A DNA stretch of 41,199 nucleotides, taken from the NCBI GenBank assembly GCA_964552655.1, contig CAZKHG010000028.1, positions 1-41,199 on the forward strand, written 5' to 3'. A model generated the notes under the pieces. That model searched no databases, was not told the origin of the DNA, and saw only the letters and a list, made by a program, of their open reading frames with translations. This DNA is from CAZKHG01 sp964552655. GTDB taxonomy: Bacteria; Bacteroidota; Bacteroidia; Bacteroidales; Tenuifilaceae. Position numbers and translations under genes: made by a program. Within the stretch, counting starts at the first letter, position 1; the number at the start of each line of letters is the position of its first letter. Positions 16,704-26,200 of the stretch are shown one piece after another.

Positions 16704-18014
16704 ATGAGACAATCGGTTAACATCAACCTTAACTTCAACTCAACCAACGATGAAGTAATCAAAGCCATTACTTCATTTAAACCCGATTTAACCAGGTGCC
16801 TCAACCGGTTTAAGGTAAATACTGTGTTTAGTGAAAATGATGCCACCCCTTCTGATCTGGATTTGTTTTTTATCACCTCTGCTGATTTAGCTGGAGCGGA
16901 TATTACATCAAAATTAAATACCAAAAAGAATTTGGATGCGACCTATCTGGTTATCCTCAATCCGCTTAAAAACACCGATGCCGAAAAAGCTTTGTACAAA
17001 TTTCACCAATTCCGGTTCTGGGATGAGATTGTTGAAACCGGTGAAATTCGCCTTTTCCGAAATGATATTCCAGCTACTCTCTCTTTCTATTGGGAAAAGA
17101 TTACCGATATTGCTATTGAAATAATTGAAAAGTTTGTCGTTACCGATACCAAATTCTTTAAACCCAGGGTTTACCTTGCCCAAACCGATCCTGGACAAAT
17201 ATCGAGCAGGGATAATATAAAGCGTGATTTGAATGAGCTGGGCTTTGAGGTCGTTCCGGAGAAAAACCTCAGTCCCAGCCTTGCTGATTGCACCAGGGAG
17301 GTAAAAGAGCTGGTTGATGAATCGGTGCTGATTATTCATCCTATACCCCTAACCTACTCTAAGTATTTCCATGATGAGGGCATTTCTGTTGTTGAGCACC
17401 AGTGCAACCTGACTTCACAATACCTTAATGAATCAAAAAAAGATATAAAACGAATCATCTGGATCCCATCGGAGTATGAAATCACCGATGATGAAAACCT
17501 TATTTTTGTTGAAAAAATTCTCCGCGACCAGGAGCAGATCCACAACTCAACAATTCTGAAAGTAACACTTGAGGATCTGAAAAAGAATTACCGACGTATT
17601 TTGTCGGGCGAAGGGGTTGATGATAATGAAAAAGAGAAACAACTTCCCGATATCTATCTGATTGCCGATGAGGAGATTGAAAATCTGGACTACCAGCCAA
17701 TCCTGAAAAATTCAAACGGATATAAGTTTGGGTACAACCAGAAAGGGATCACCTATAATCAGCATCTTAAAAACCTGGCCAACGCGCAGGTTGTGGTTGT
17801 AAACTACACATCCGACAACAAGGAATGGTTCTCGGTTAAGGTTAATGAAATCCTCAAGTCGCCAGGGCTAAGCATATCGCGACCATTCAAAAAGCTGATT
17901 CTGCTTAAAGGAAGCCCCGATTTGAATACCTGCAACCTGGACACATATTTTACCGAAATATATACCGGATCCCTCGATAGTCTTAAACTCGATTTTGAAG
18001 TAAAAACCAACTAA
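16704..18014 (+). CDS. Protein with tandem TIR-like/DUF4062-like modules
   Basis: This 436-residue soluble protein appears to be built of three alpha/beta modules. The middle one (about 153-300) begins with strand RVYLAQTD, then REDIKR-like NIKRDLNELGFEVVPE, a hydrophobic strand ESVLIIHPI and GISVVEHQ (E231), ending in RIIWIPS. This is the pattern of TIR-like/DUF4062-type domains found with STAND NTPases. The third module (314-434) has IYLIADEE, a short helix, AQVVVVNYTSDNKEWF and RPFKKLILLKG, resembling the second half of such proteins. The first module (1-145) has SDLDLFFITSADL and TYLVILNPL and is only tentatively related. Whether it is an NAD-cleaving TIR or a signalling scaffold cannot be read from the sequence. 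Gaps to its neighbours are 4 and 12 bases. Confidence 0.7.
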   Translation: MRQSVNINLNFNSTNDEVIKAITSFKPDLTRCLNRFKVNTVFSENDATPSDLDLFFITSADLAGADITSKLNTKKNLDATYLVILNPLKNTDAEKALYKFHQFRFWDEIVETGEIRLFRNDIPATLSFYWEKITDIAIEIIEKFVVTDTKFFKPRVYLAQTDPGQISSRDNIKRDLNELGFEVVPEKNLSPSLADCTREVKELVDESVLIIHPIPLTYSKYFHDEGISVVEHQCNLTSQYLNESKKDIKRIIWIPSEYEITDDENLIFVEKILRDQEQIHNSTILKVTLEDLKKNYRRILSGEGVDDNEKEKQLPDIYLIADEEIENLDYQPILKNSNGYKFGYNQKGITYNQHLKNLANAQVVVVNYTSDNKEWFSVKVNEILKSPGLSISRPFKKLILLKGSPDLNTCNLDTYFTEIYTGSLDSLKLDFEVKTN

Positions 18015-18026
18015 CACGTTTCATAT

Positions 18027-21000
18027 ATGGTTACAATAACCGAACAAGGTACTGTAACAACAAAGTTGATTAACCCTTTTCCAGGCCTGAGGCCTTTTCA
18101 CACCAACGAAGCGCACCTGTTTTTTGGAAGAGAAGGACAAAGCGAAGAGGTGCTTGCCAACCTTGCCCGAAATAAGTTTGCTGCCGTACTTGGTGCATCT
18201 GGTACCGGAAAATCATCCTTGATTTACTGCGGGTTACTGCCTATCCTTTACGGTGGATTTCTCCATAATGGCCGCTCCAAATGGAAAATTGTTATTTCCC
18301 GCCCAGGTTCAAACCCAACAAATAATCTGGCCAACTCAATAGCTGAAACTTTCAGCAGTCCCGATAATGAAGCCGGAATAGTCACCGATTCGCTTATCAA
18401 TCAGGCTCTTCTTAAACGTTCGGCAACCGGCATTTCCAATGTTATTAAGCAGTATGGAATCGGCCCAAAGGACAATGTGCTGCTACTAATCGACCAATTT
18501 GAAGAGCTTTTCAGGTACCAGTTCTCCGGGAAAAATCCCGATTCCGCCAACCAGGCCGATCACTTTATCAATTTACTTGTAAATGCAGTTAAGCAAACCG
18601 AGCTTCCAATCTACGTAGTGGTTACCATGCGATCCGATTTTATCGGCGATTGCTCCCCGTTTCAGGATTTTACAAGGCTGATAAACGACAGCCATTACCT
18701 GATCCCGCGTATGACCCGTGACGATTTCAGGGAGGCAATTGTTGGACCCGTTGCAGTTGGTGGGGCAAAAATCACCGAGCAGCTGGTTCAGCTGCTCCTG
18801 AATGACATGGGTAATAACCCCGATGAACTCCCGATTCTCCAGCACGCTTTAATGAGAACCTGGAACTACTGGATGAATTACAGCGATCAAAACTCCCCGA
18901 TTGGCATAAGTGAATATGAAGCGGTAGGAAGGTTGGAGAGAGCACTTTCTAACCACGCCAACGAGGCCTACGATGAGCTGAACGTTGATGAGAAACAGAT
19001 TTGTGAAGTCCTTTTCCGTTCACTTACCGAAAAAGGTGGCGATAACAGGGGTATCCGCAGGCCAACAAGCGTTGAAGAACTTTCGAAAATTGCTGAAACC
19101 ACTCCAGATGTTATCATTAAAATTGTTGAGATTTTCAGAAGAAAAGGGAGAACTTTCCTCACCCCTGCCCCAGGCATTGAGCTGAATTCAGAATCAATGA
19201 TAGACATCTCCCATGAAAGCCTGATGCGGGTATGGGATAAACTCAAGATATGGGTTGAAGAAGAGGCTTCGGCTGTTAAAATGTACCAGAGGCTTTCTGA
19301 ATCAGCGGAGCAGTTTCATCAGGGGAAAACAGGTCTTTGGGGACCACCTGATTTACAACTAGCCATTAACTGGAGGGAAAAGCAAAAACCAAACCTGGCC
19401 TGGGCCACAAGGTACAACCCTGCTTTTGAACGCACCATGGTTTACCTTCGGAACAGCGAGGAGGAGTATATTGCCGAGGAGGAGAATAAGATCAGGTTAC
19501 AGAAAAGAGCCCTTAGAAGATCAAGAATTGTTGCTTTGGGTATTGGCACAGCCGGAATGATCTCTATTGCACTTGGCATTCTGGCCCTGGTTCAACGGCA
19601 AGACGCTTTAAACGCCCAGAAAGAGGCTGAAACCCAACGAGAAAAAGCAGTGGCAAATGCAGCTGAAGCCGAGAAACAGAGAAAACTGGCTGATTCCAGC
19701 GCCAACATTGCAACAATCCAAAAGGACAGCGCTATTTTGGCCAGACTCGATGCCGACAGACAAAGACAACGAGCTGTGTTAAGTGCGGAGGAAGCTGATA
19801 GGCAAAGTAAAATTGCAAAAGAGAATGAAAAAATTGCAAAAGCACAAACAAAACTGGCCGACTCAAACGCCAACGTTGCCTTGGAGCAGAAGCGACTGGC
19901 CGAGGAAGCTAAACTTGAAGCTGTGCAAAGGAGGATGAGATCCATTGCTCAATCCATGGCAGTGAAAAGTGAACAGAATAAGACAGACACCCTGCTAAAA
20001 GGACTGCTGGCATTTCAGGCATATTTTTTCAATACGGACAACAAAGGAGTGGATTACGATCCCGATATTTATAAATCAGCTTATTCGGCTTATAAGTTTT
20101 TCAAAGGGAATGAAATTAATATTTACCAGGGGCATACAGGTAATGTCAGATCAATTGTTCAAACAGGTAACAACTACTATTCTGGGGGAAGCGATGGGTT
20201 GATACTTAAATGGAATCTCGTTGATAAAACTTCATCAACCCTGATGAATAATCTTTCTATAGTTAAAAAAATTGTGCCGGTTGGTCAGGGTTTAATTGCA
20301 ATAATTAATAATGGAATTGTAAACTACGATCCACTGGTTCCTCTTCCCGATATTTACAATACATTTCCACTTGATGTAAAAGATTTTTATATAACAGCAT
20401 CTGGCATGTACCTGGTTGTCTATAATCAATCCATCGTGCTTACTGATGATTACAAAAAACCTGGCGTTGAATTGTTTAAAACCGAAGCTAAGATTAACGC
20501 AACAAGGTATGATCAAACCTCGAATTCATTTTTTGCAGCTTTGTCGGATGGAAAAATTATGTATTGGAGTAACCTTAAATCAGATCAGGACAAACCTGTT
20601 CAGTTTGCATCAATACCTGAAGCTGCGTGGGGCGATATCTCCATTAACCCCAAAAAGAAAATTCTTGCCGCCGGGTTTGGGAATACAAAGGGTGCAGTTT
20701 ACTTATGGAACATTACTACAAAACAGCAAATACAAGTACTTAGAGGACATACCGCCAGGATTACAGGTATCGTATTCTCACCAAACGGCGACCTGATGGC
20801 TACTGCCAGTTACGACAACTCTGTTAGATTATGGCATCTGAATGATTTGAACACCCTTCCTATAGTTATAGATGATTCCGAAAAAGCCTGGATTACCTCT
20901 GTAATTTTCTCCAACGATAACCAGTATATACTTACCGGGGATAATAAAGGGAAGATTCGTAAATATCCCGTAAATGCTAAATTTCTGATTGATGATTATT

Positions 21001-21089
21001 GTAAATACCTTACCCGAACATTGAATGAGGAGGAATGGAAGAACTATGTAGGTGAAGACATCGAATATAAACCCAACAAATGCAATTAA
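18027..21089 (+). CDS. nSTAND1 NTPase with TM helix, coiled coil and WD40 repeats
   Basis: This 1020-residue protein starts with the nSTAND1 entry motif NPFPGLRPF and LFFGRE. Walker A is GASGTGKSS (56-64) and Walker B is LLLIDQFEELFR with D156. A winged-helix-like region follows (RMTRDDFREAIVGP, LPILQHALMRTWNYW). A basic stretch (RLQKRALRRSR) precedes one TM helix (about 501-522). An Ala/Glu/Lys-rich coiled coil runs to about 650, and WD40 repeats cover about 690-1005 (GHTGNVRSI, GGSDGLILKWNL, GHTARITGIVFSPNGD, YDNSVRLWHL). By the positive-inside rule the NTPase is cytosolic and the WD40 part periplasmic, which would place its ligand-binding face near the envelope genes downstream. STAND proteins are ligand-triggered oligomerising switches. 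Confidence 0.9.
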   Translation: MVTITEQGTVTTKLINPFPGLRPFHTNEAHLFFGREGQSEEVLANLARNKFAAVLGASGTGKSSLIYCGLLPILYGGFLHNGRSKWKIVISRPGSNPTNNLANSIAETFSSPDNEAGIVTDSLINQALLKRSATGISNVIKQYGIGPKDNVLLLIDQFEELFRYQFSGKNPDSANQADHFINLLVNAVKQTELPIYVVVTMRSDFIGDCSPFQDFTRLINDSHYLIPRMTRDDFREAIVGPVAVGGAKITEQLVQLLLNDMGNNPDELPILQHALMRTWNYWMNYSDQNSPIGISEYEAVGRLERALSNHANEAYDELNVDEKQICEVLFRSLTEKGGDNRGIRRPTSVEELSKIAETTPDVIIKIVEIFRRKGRTFLTPAPGIELNSESMIDISHESLMRVWDKLKIWVEEEASAVKMYQRLSESAEQFHQGKTGLWGPPDLQLAINWREKQKPNLAWATRYNPAFERTMVYLRNSEEEYIAEEENKIRLQKRALRRSRIVALGIGTAGMISIALGILALVQRQDALNAQKEAETQREKAVANAAEAEKQRKLADSSANIATIQKDSAILARLDADRQRQRAVLSAEEADRQSKIAKENEKIAKAQTKLADSNANVALEQKRLAEEAKLEAVQRRMRSIAQSMAVKSEQNKTDTLLKGLLAFQAYFFNTDNKGVDYDPDIYKSAYSAYKFFKGNEINIYQGHTGNVRSIVQTGNNYYSGGSDGLILKWNLVDKTSSTLMNNLSIVKKIVPVGQGLIAIINNGIVNYDPLVPLPDIYNTFPLDVKDFYITASGMYLVVYNQSIVLTDDYKKPGVELFKTEAKINATRYDQTSNSFFAALSDGKIMYWSNLKSDQDKPVQFASIPEAAWGDISINPKKKILAAGFGNTKGAVYLWNITTKQQIQVLRGHTARITGIVFSPNGDLMATASYDNSVRLWHLNDLNTLPIVIDDSEKAWITSVIFSNDNQYILTGDNKGKIRKYPVNAKFLIDDYCKYLTRTLNEEEWKNYVGEDIEYKPNKCN

Positions 21090-21094
21090 AAATA

Positions 21095-22126
21095 ATGAAG
21101 AAATCTTTACTGCTAGTAATTGTATCGTTTCTATGCAGCTGGCATCTTTGGTCGCAAAATACATGTACAGATCAGCTGAGGCTGGCTCAGACCAGGTTTG
21201 ATGAGGGTTCTCTGGATGAGATCCCTCTGCTCATTGATGCCTGTATGAAAGATGGCTTTACCAATGAAGAAAAAACAAATGCATACAAGCTCCTGATTCA
21301 GACCTATCTCTTTAACGAATTACCCGAAAAGGCCGATGAGGTGATGATGCTATTCCTGAGGGAATTCCCTAGCTACACCCTCGCCGTAAACGATCCTAAA
21401 GAATTTATCAACCTTTACAATACATATAGGACTACCCCTATAATGAAAATTCAGATTACACTCGGAATGCCCCTAACATCTCCAATGGTTATTGAACCAT
21501 TTGGTATCAATAACCTGAATGCTGATAAAGCGAAATTTTCCCAAAAAGTTGGGGGGATGTTAGAGATAAACTATATCAATAAACTCTATAAATCATTCGA
21601 TTACAGCATTGGTAGTTCATTCTCTTTGCTCAGGTACGGGTATTTAGATAACCCTTACCCCTTTACTGAAGTAAAGGGAACCGCTTCTGATATTTACATT
21701 GGGCTACCCCTGTCGGTTAGATATAATTATAAATTCAGGAGAATTAACCTCTTTGCCAAAACGGGTATAGAACCTGCCTATTTATTATCATCCAGAATGG
21801 ATTTAACCAGAAATAAAAAGAATGTTATTGGTGCTCAACCTTACACAGGTACAGAAAATTTAACCACCAATCACAGGCAGTTTGATTTCAGACCAATAAT
21901 GTCCATGGGGATTGGATTTAAACTTTATAAACAGGATTTTCTATTCACTGTTGGTATGAAGTTCGGAACGCGAAGCGTTGTTAACCCAGATAAGATTCTC
22001 AACTCTGATATTAGTTCCACTTTAGCCCTTAAATACTATTACGTAGAGGATAAAATGACCCTGAATCAGACCTATTTCTCATTTTCGTATATCTTTTCAG
22101 TTTATAAACCCAAGAAACTTCAATAA
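21095..22126 (+). CDS. Outer membrane beta-barrel protein with helical N-terminal domain
   Basis: The 343-residue product has a signal peptide (MKKSLLLVIVSFLCSWHLWSQ), then a soluble helical domain of about 100 residues with TPR-like spacing (CTDQLRLAQTRFDEGSLDE, AYKLLIQTYLFNELPEKAD, DPKEFINLYNTYRT). From about residue 125 it continues as a beta-barrel of PorT type (GGMLEINYINKLY, SDIYIGLPLSVRYNYKF, NLFAKTGIEPAYLLS), ending in the aromatic strand YFSFSYIFSVY. It should sit in the outer membrane with the helical domain in the periplasm, where it could meet the WD40 part of the preceding protein (inference). I start at ATG 21095 because it opens the signal peptide; the ATG at 21080 overlaps the upstream stop. 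The next gene begins 2 bases after its stop. Confidence 0.85.
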   Translation: MKKSLLLVIVSFLCSWHLWSQNTCTDQLRLAQTRFDEGSLDEIPLLIDACMKDGFTNEEKTNAYKLLIQTYLFNELPEKADEVMMLFLREFPSYTLAVNDPKEFINLYNTYRTTPIMKIQITLGMPLTSPMVIEPFGINNLNADKAKFSQKVGGMLEINYINKLYKSFDYSIGSSFSLLRYGYLDNPYPFTEVKGTASDIYIGLPLSVRYNYKFRRINLFAKTGIEPAYLLSSRMDLTRNKKNVIGAQPYTGTENLTTNHRQFDFRPIMSMGIGFKLYKQDFLFTVGMKFGTRSVVNPDKILNSDISSTLALKYYYVEDKMTLNQTYFSFSYIFSVYKPKKLQ

Positions 22127-22127
22127 G

Positions 22128-23282
22128 ATGAAAACGAGATGTTTATTATTACTTTCGCTTGTCTTTCTTGCCGCATGTAAGGAAGAAATATCTGATTTTC
22201 AATCACAGAATTTCATCAAATTTTTTGGGAGTGGTACAGAGAGCAAAGGGAATAGCGTAATTGCCTTACCTGATGGTGGGTATGTATTTACCGGGTATGA
22301 TAAAATCAACAATAACAACCAGGTTTTTGCCGCTAAGGTTGATCAGTATGGCAATACAATATGGAACTCAACCTGGGGAAACAATAATAATGAAATCGGG
22401 AAAAAGATTTTAGCACTCTATGATAATGCACAAAATATTACCGGGTATCTGATACTTGGCACAACAGTTATTTTAACATCCGGTTACACTCACTCCTTTG
22501 TGATGAAAATAGATGCCTATGGCAGTCAGGATTCTATTTGGTATAAGGAATTCGGGGGAACAAACTTCAACCTGATACTTAACGATTTTACTGTTACAGA
22601 TGATGGTAGCATTATTTATTTAGCTGGCTCAACAAATGTATATAATGCCAATGAATCTGATACATATATTGCAAAACTCAACCAGAATGGGGAAATTTTA
22701 TGGGACGACCCAAAATCAAAATCTGGTGGAAGTGAATCATTTAATAAAATATTTCTCAATTCTTCCGGAAATCCATTATTAGTTGGAAATGACAATTCCA
22801 AAATAATGGTAACTGAATACATTAAAACCCATGCATCTGTATTGTATTCTTTTGAGGTTCTTGCAAATGAATCGGGGAAAAATTTTCTTGATGCACTATA
22901 CTCAAACAACGAGTTGATTATACTATTTAACCTGTCAAACAATCTTAATATTATCAAGGTGGATGTTGATGTCAATCCGGTTTGGCAATACCCTCTTACC
23001 TCAGCTTTAAATAATGGAAGGATCTCATTTTTAACTGATGGAGCTATCATTATATCTGGAGAAACAGGCGGGTCAACTAGTTTCTTCAGGGTAGATGATA
23101 GCGGAGCAAGCGCAGAAGTTTACTCTGGGCAGGCACTTTTTAAAACAATTTCCGGTGAGCTGAACAGCATGATAAAAACAATTGATAAGGGACTGGTAAT
23201 GGTTGGTGCAACCGCTTCAACCTACGGTACTATGGTGCAGTTGATCAAAACTGATAAGAATTTATACTTGTTAAAACCGTAA
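22128..23282 (+). CDS. Propeller-like lipoprotein, probably surface-exposed
   Basis: This 384-residue lipoprotein has signal MKTRCLLLLSLVFLAAC (lipobox LAAC, C17). The residues after the Cys are KEE, which resembles the K-(D/E)2 lipoprotein export signal described in Capnocytophaga, so display on the cell surface is plausible. The mature part has repeated blades: GNSVIALPDGGYVFTGYDK, VFAAKVDQYGNTIWNSTWGN, SFVMKIDAYGSQDSIWYKEFGG and TYIAKLNQNGEILWD. Each pairs a KxDxxGxxxW strand with a following Gly turn, as in WD/PQQ-like propellers. The function is unknown, but ligand or adhesin binding is typical for such folds. It is flanked by the barrel gene (2-base step) and the giant gene (12-base gap), which suggests a shared outer-membrane assembly. 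Confidence 0.82.
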   Translation: MKTRCLLLLSLVFLAACKEEISDFQSQNFIKFFGSGTESKGNSVIALPDGGYVFTGYDKINNNNQVFAAKVDQYGNTIWNSTWGNNNNEIGKKILALYDNAQNITGYLILGTTVILTSGYTHSFVMKIDAYGSQDSIWYKEFGGTNFNLILNDFTVTDDGSIIYLAGSTNVYNANESDTYIAKLNQNGEILWDDPKSKSGGSESFNKIFLNSSGNPLLVGNDNSKIMVTEYIKTHASVLYSFEVLANESGKNFLDALYSNNELIILFNLSNNLNIIKVDVDVNPVWQYPLTSALNNGRISFLTDGAIIISGETGGSTSFFRVDDSGASAEVYSGQALFKTISGELNSMIKTIDKGLVMVGATASTYGTMVQLIKTDKNLYLLKP

Positions 23283-23294
23283 GATGTTATTGAT

Positions 23295-26200
23295 ATGAAA
23301 AATCTTAGGAAATTGATACTACTAATAGCAGTATCATTAATATCCAATACAATCTACTCACAACTAAATGTGAGTATTACAAGCGCAGAATCAAGCCCTA
23401 CAAAAAATTCTCCTTTTCAGGTTACGATAACATTTAGCGGTGGAATTCCTGTTACAAATTTTACTGTTGACGATATTGTTGTTGGAAATGGTTCAAAAAG
23501 CGGGTTTGATGATACAAATAACCCTATATTCACCATTAACATAGCTCCAATAAGCGATGGTACCGTTACTGTAGATGTAGGTGCAAATGTATGTGATGAG
23601 ACAAATAATGCTGCTCCTCAATTTAGTATTGTTTATGATGGCACCGCACCAAATCAGCCAGTGATCACCACCTTCACCGACCCGGTGAACAACGCCAACA
23701 AGGGGGCCATTACCCTTGCAGGAACTGCTGAGGCCAACTCCACCATCCACTACAGCATCGCCTCTTCAGGCGGTGGTGGGCCTGTCACGGGTACCATCGC
23801 CGTGAACGGTTCAGGGAGCTACTCCAAGGCCGACATCAACGTTACCGCCCTGGGCGACGGAACGCTCACCGCTACGGTGAACGCGGAGGATGCTGCCGGG
23901 AACACCTCGGTGGACCAGACCGATACCGCCACCAAGGATGTGGTAGCACCAAATTTGTACACTGTTTCTATTGACCAAACTGCAATTTATAGTGGCAACC
24001 AGACTGCCCTCTCGTTTACCTTTGCCAGTGCAGAAATAGGAACAACTTATAACTTTTCAATAACTAGTTCAGGCGGTGGAACGGCAGTTAATGGAAGCGG
24101 TACCATAGCATCTGCTAATCAACAAAGAACAGGTATTAATGTAAGTGGTTTGGGGGATGGCACACTAACACTAAGCGTAACTTTAACTGATGCTGCAGGT
24201 AACATTGGCAGTGCGGCAACCAATACCAAATTGAAGGATGTTGTTACCCAAAATCCAACCCTTACTACTCCACCAACGGATGGGGCCGACGATCCAACTG
24301 TTTTAATTGATTTTACCTTACCGGAAGCGGCCCAAACCGGAACAGTTAAAATGACCTTTACCAGAACAGGGGGTACAAACGATAATAACGCCCCGCATGT
24401 TATAACTTTCAATTCAAACTTCGAAGGTTCAGGGCAACATACAACCAGTCTTAATGGTGCAGATTTATCAAATAATGTAAATGTTTCATCGGTTAGCTCA
24501 AATCCCAACGACAAGCTGGTTGATGAAGCTATTTACAGCGTTAAAATTGAATATAAGGACTATCTTGGAAATGCCCTAGCCAGTGTAACCAACACAAGCT
24601 TCACTTATGAATCTGACCCTCCAACTGCCGATGTAGTCGATATAACACCTGATCCAAGAAATGGTGTGGTTGGACTTGTGAATATTAATTTTAGCAGGGC
24701 TGTAAGAGTATTAACTGTTGATATTGGTGATTTTACCCTAACACTTAACGGGGTCAGCGTAAACATTTCTTCATGTCCTCTGGACTACACCGGATCATAC
24801 AGTTCCGGTGGATATTTACTTGCCACCAATTACAGGGTGGACTTATCGAGTGTTACATCAGCTGAAGGTGACTACGTATTTACTATTGTTGGGGGAGCAG
24901 TTTCCGGAATTTTAACCAAGGGGGGAAGTTTATTTACTACCAGCGCCAGTGATGATTGGAAAATGGACACCACCAAGCCGGATGTTACCATAAGCACAAC
25001 CGCACCTAACCCGACTAAAACCAGCCCGATTCCTTTCACTGCCCAGTTCACTGAAACAGTTACCGGATTTGTTTCCGGAGATATTACTGTTGGGAATGGC
25101 ACTGTTACCAGTTTTTCAGCAGTTGACGGGGACACCTATAACTTTGAGGTAACCCCTTCAGCTAATGGGACTGTTACGGTTGATATATTAGCCAATAAAT
25201 GTCAGGACTTAGCTGCAAACGATAATAATGCTGCAACCCAAAAAACAATTGTTTTCGATAATATAGCCCCAACTTTAAGTCCAGTTCATATCCAATCAGA
25301 TAATTCAAATAACACTGCTTATGCCAAAGATGGTAACACAGCAACCATAACTTTTACCTCATCTGAACCTATTCAGAATGTAGGTGTTACCATTAACGGC
25401 ATTGCTGCCACTTCGGTTACAGGGGGGCCAACCAGCTGGACAGCATCAAGAATGCTTGTAGGTACTTCAGAAGGGCAGGTAACCTTTAATATCACCTTTG
25501 AGGATTTGGCACAAAATACAGGAACTCCTGTTTCATCTACTACAGACGGCAGTAAGGTATTATTTTACAATACAGCCCCAACCCTGTCGTCCGTTACCAT
25601 TGCATCGAACTATGCACTTCACACCGACAGGGCAAGGGTTGGCAGCATCGTATCCCTTACCTTCTCATCGGTAAGGGAGCTCGATAATGTTGTTATAACC
25701 ATCGCAGGAAATAGCTCTGTGGCTTCACCTGTTGGGGATAACTACAACTGGACAGCCTCATATACTATGCAATCGTCAGATATAGAGGGAGCAATACCCT
25801 TTACCATCGATTTTACTGATATGCCTGAAAATGCAGGTACCAGGGTTACTGCAATTACATCAGGGAGCAATGTGACCTTTGATAAAACCAACCCCACTCT
25901 CAACTCGGTTACAATTGCCTCGAATAACGTTCATCCCGAGGTGGTTGGGGACAATGGACGAGTAACACTGACCATTACCGGGTCAGAAAATATTGAGATT
26001 ACAAGCGCAACCATTGGTACATCCACTGATCGTGTTGCAACAGTCAATGGAACAGCACCTACAACCAACTGGACCGCTTATTACGATATGGATGCTGATG
26101 TGGATGATGGTGGTCTGATAGTATTTAAAATAAACTACAGGGATTTAGCTGGGAACACCGGTTCACAGGTTACAACAACCACTAATTCCAGTTCAGTTAC

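Noticed and set aside
16914..17339. 141-codon open frame on the minus strand within the TIR-like gene
   Set aside because: It lies wholly inside a well-supported gene in a tight operon and its translation has no recognisable family features.
16704..21089. A stand-alone antiviral Avs-type STAND system
   Set aside because: The NTPase has an nSTAND1-WD40 layout with a TM helix and sits among envelope genes; there is no nuclease or other clear effector fusion and no nearby phage, integrase or defence genes, so a defence role is possible but not supported enough to annotate.
23643..23945. Mobile element insertion as the cause of the GC-rich island
   Set aside because: No inverted repeats, target duplication or transposase remnant is visible, and the frame is intact with domain-exact borders; domain-level recombination explains it better.
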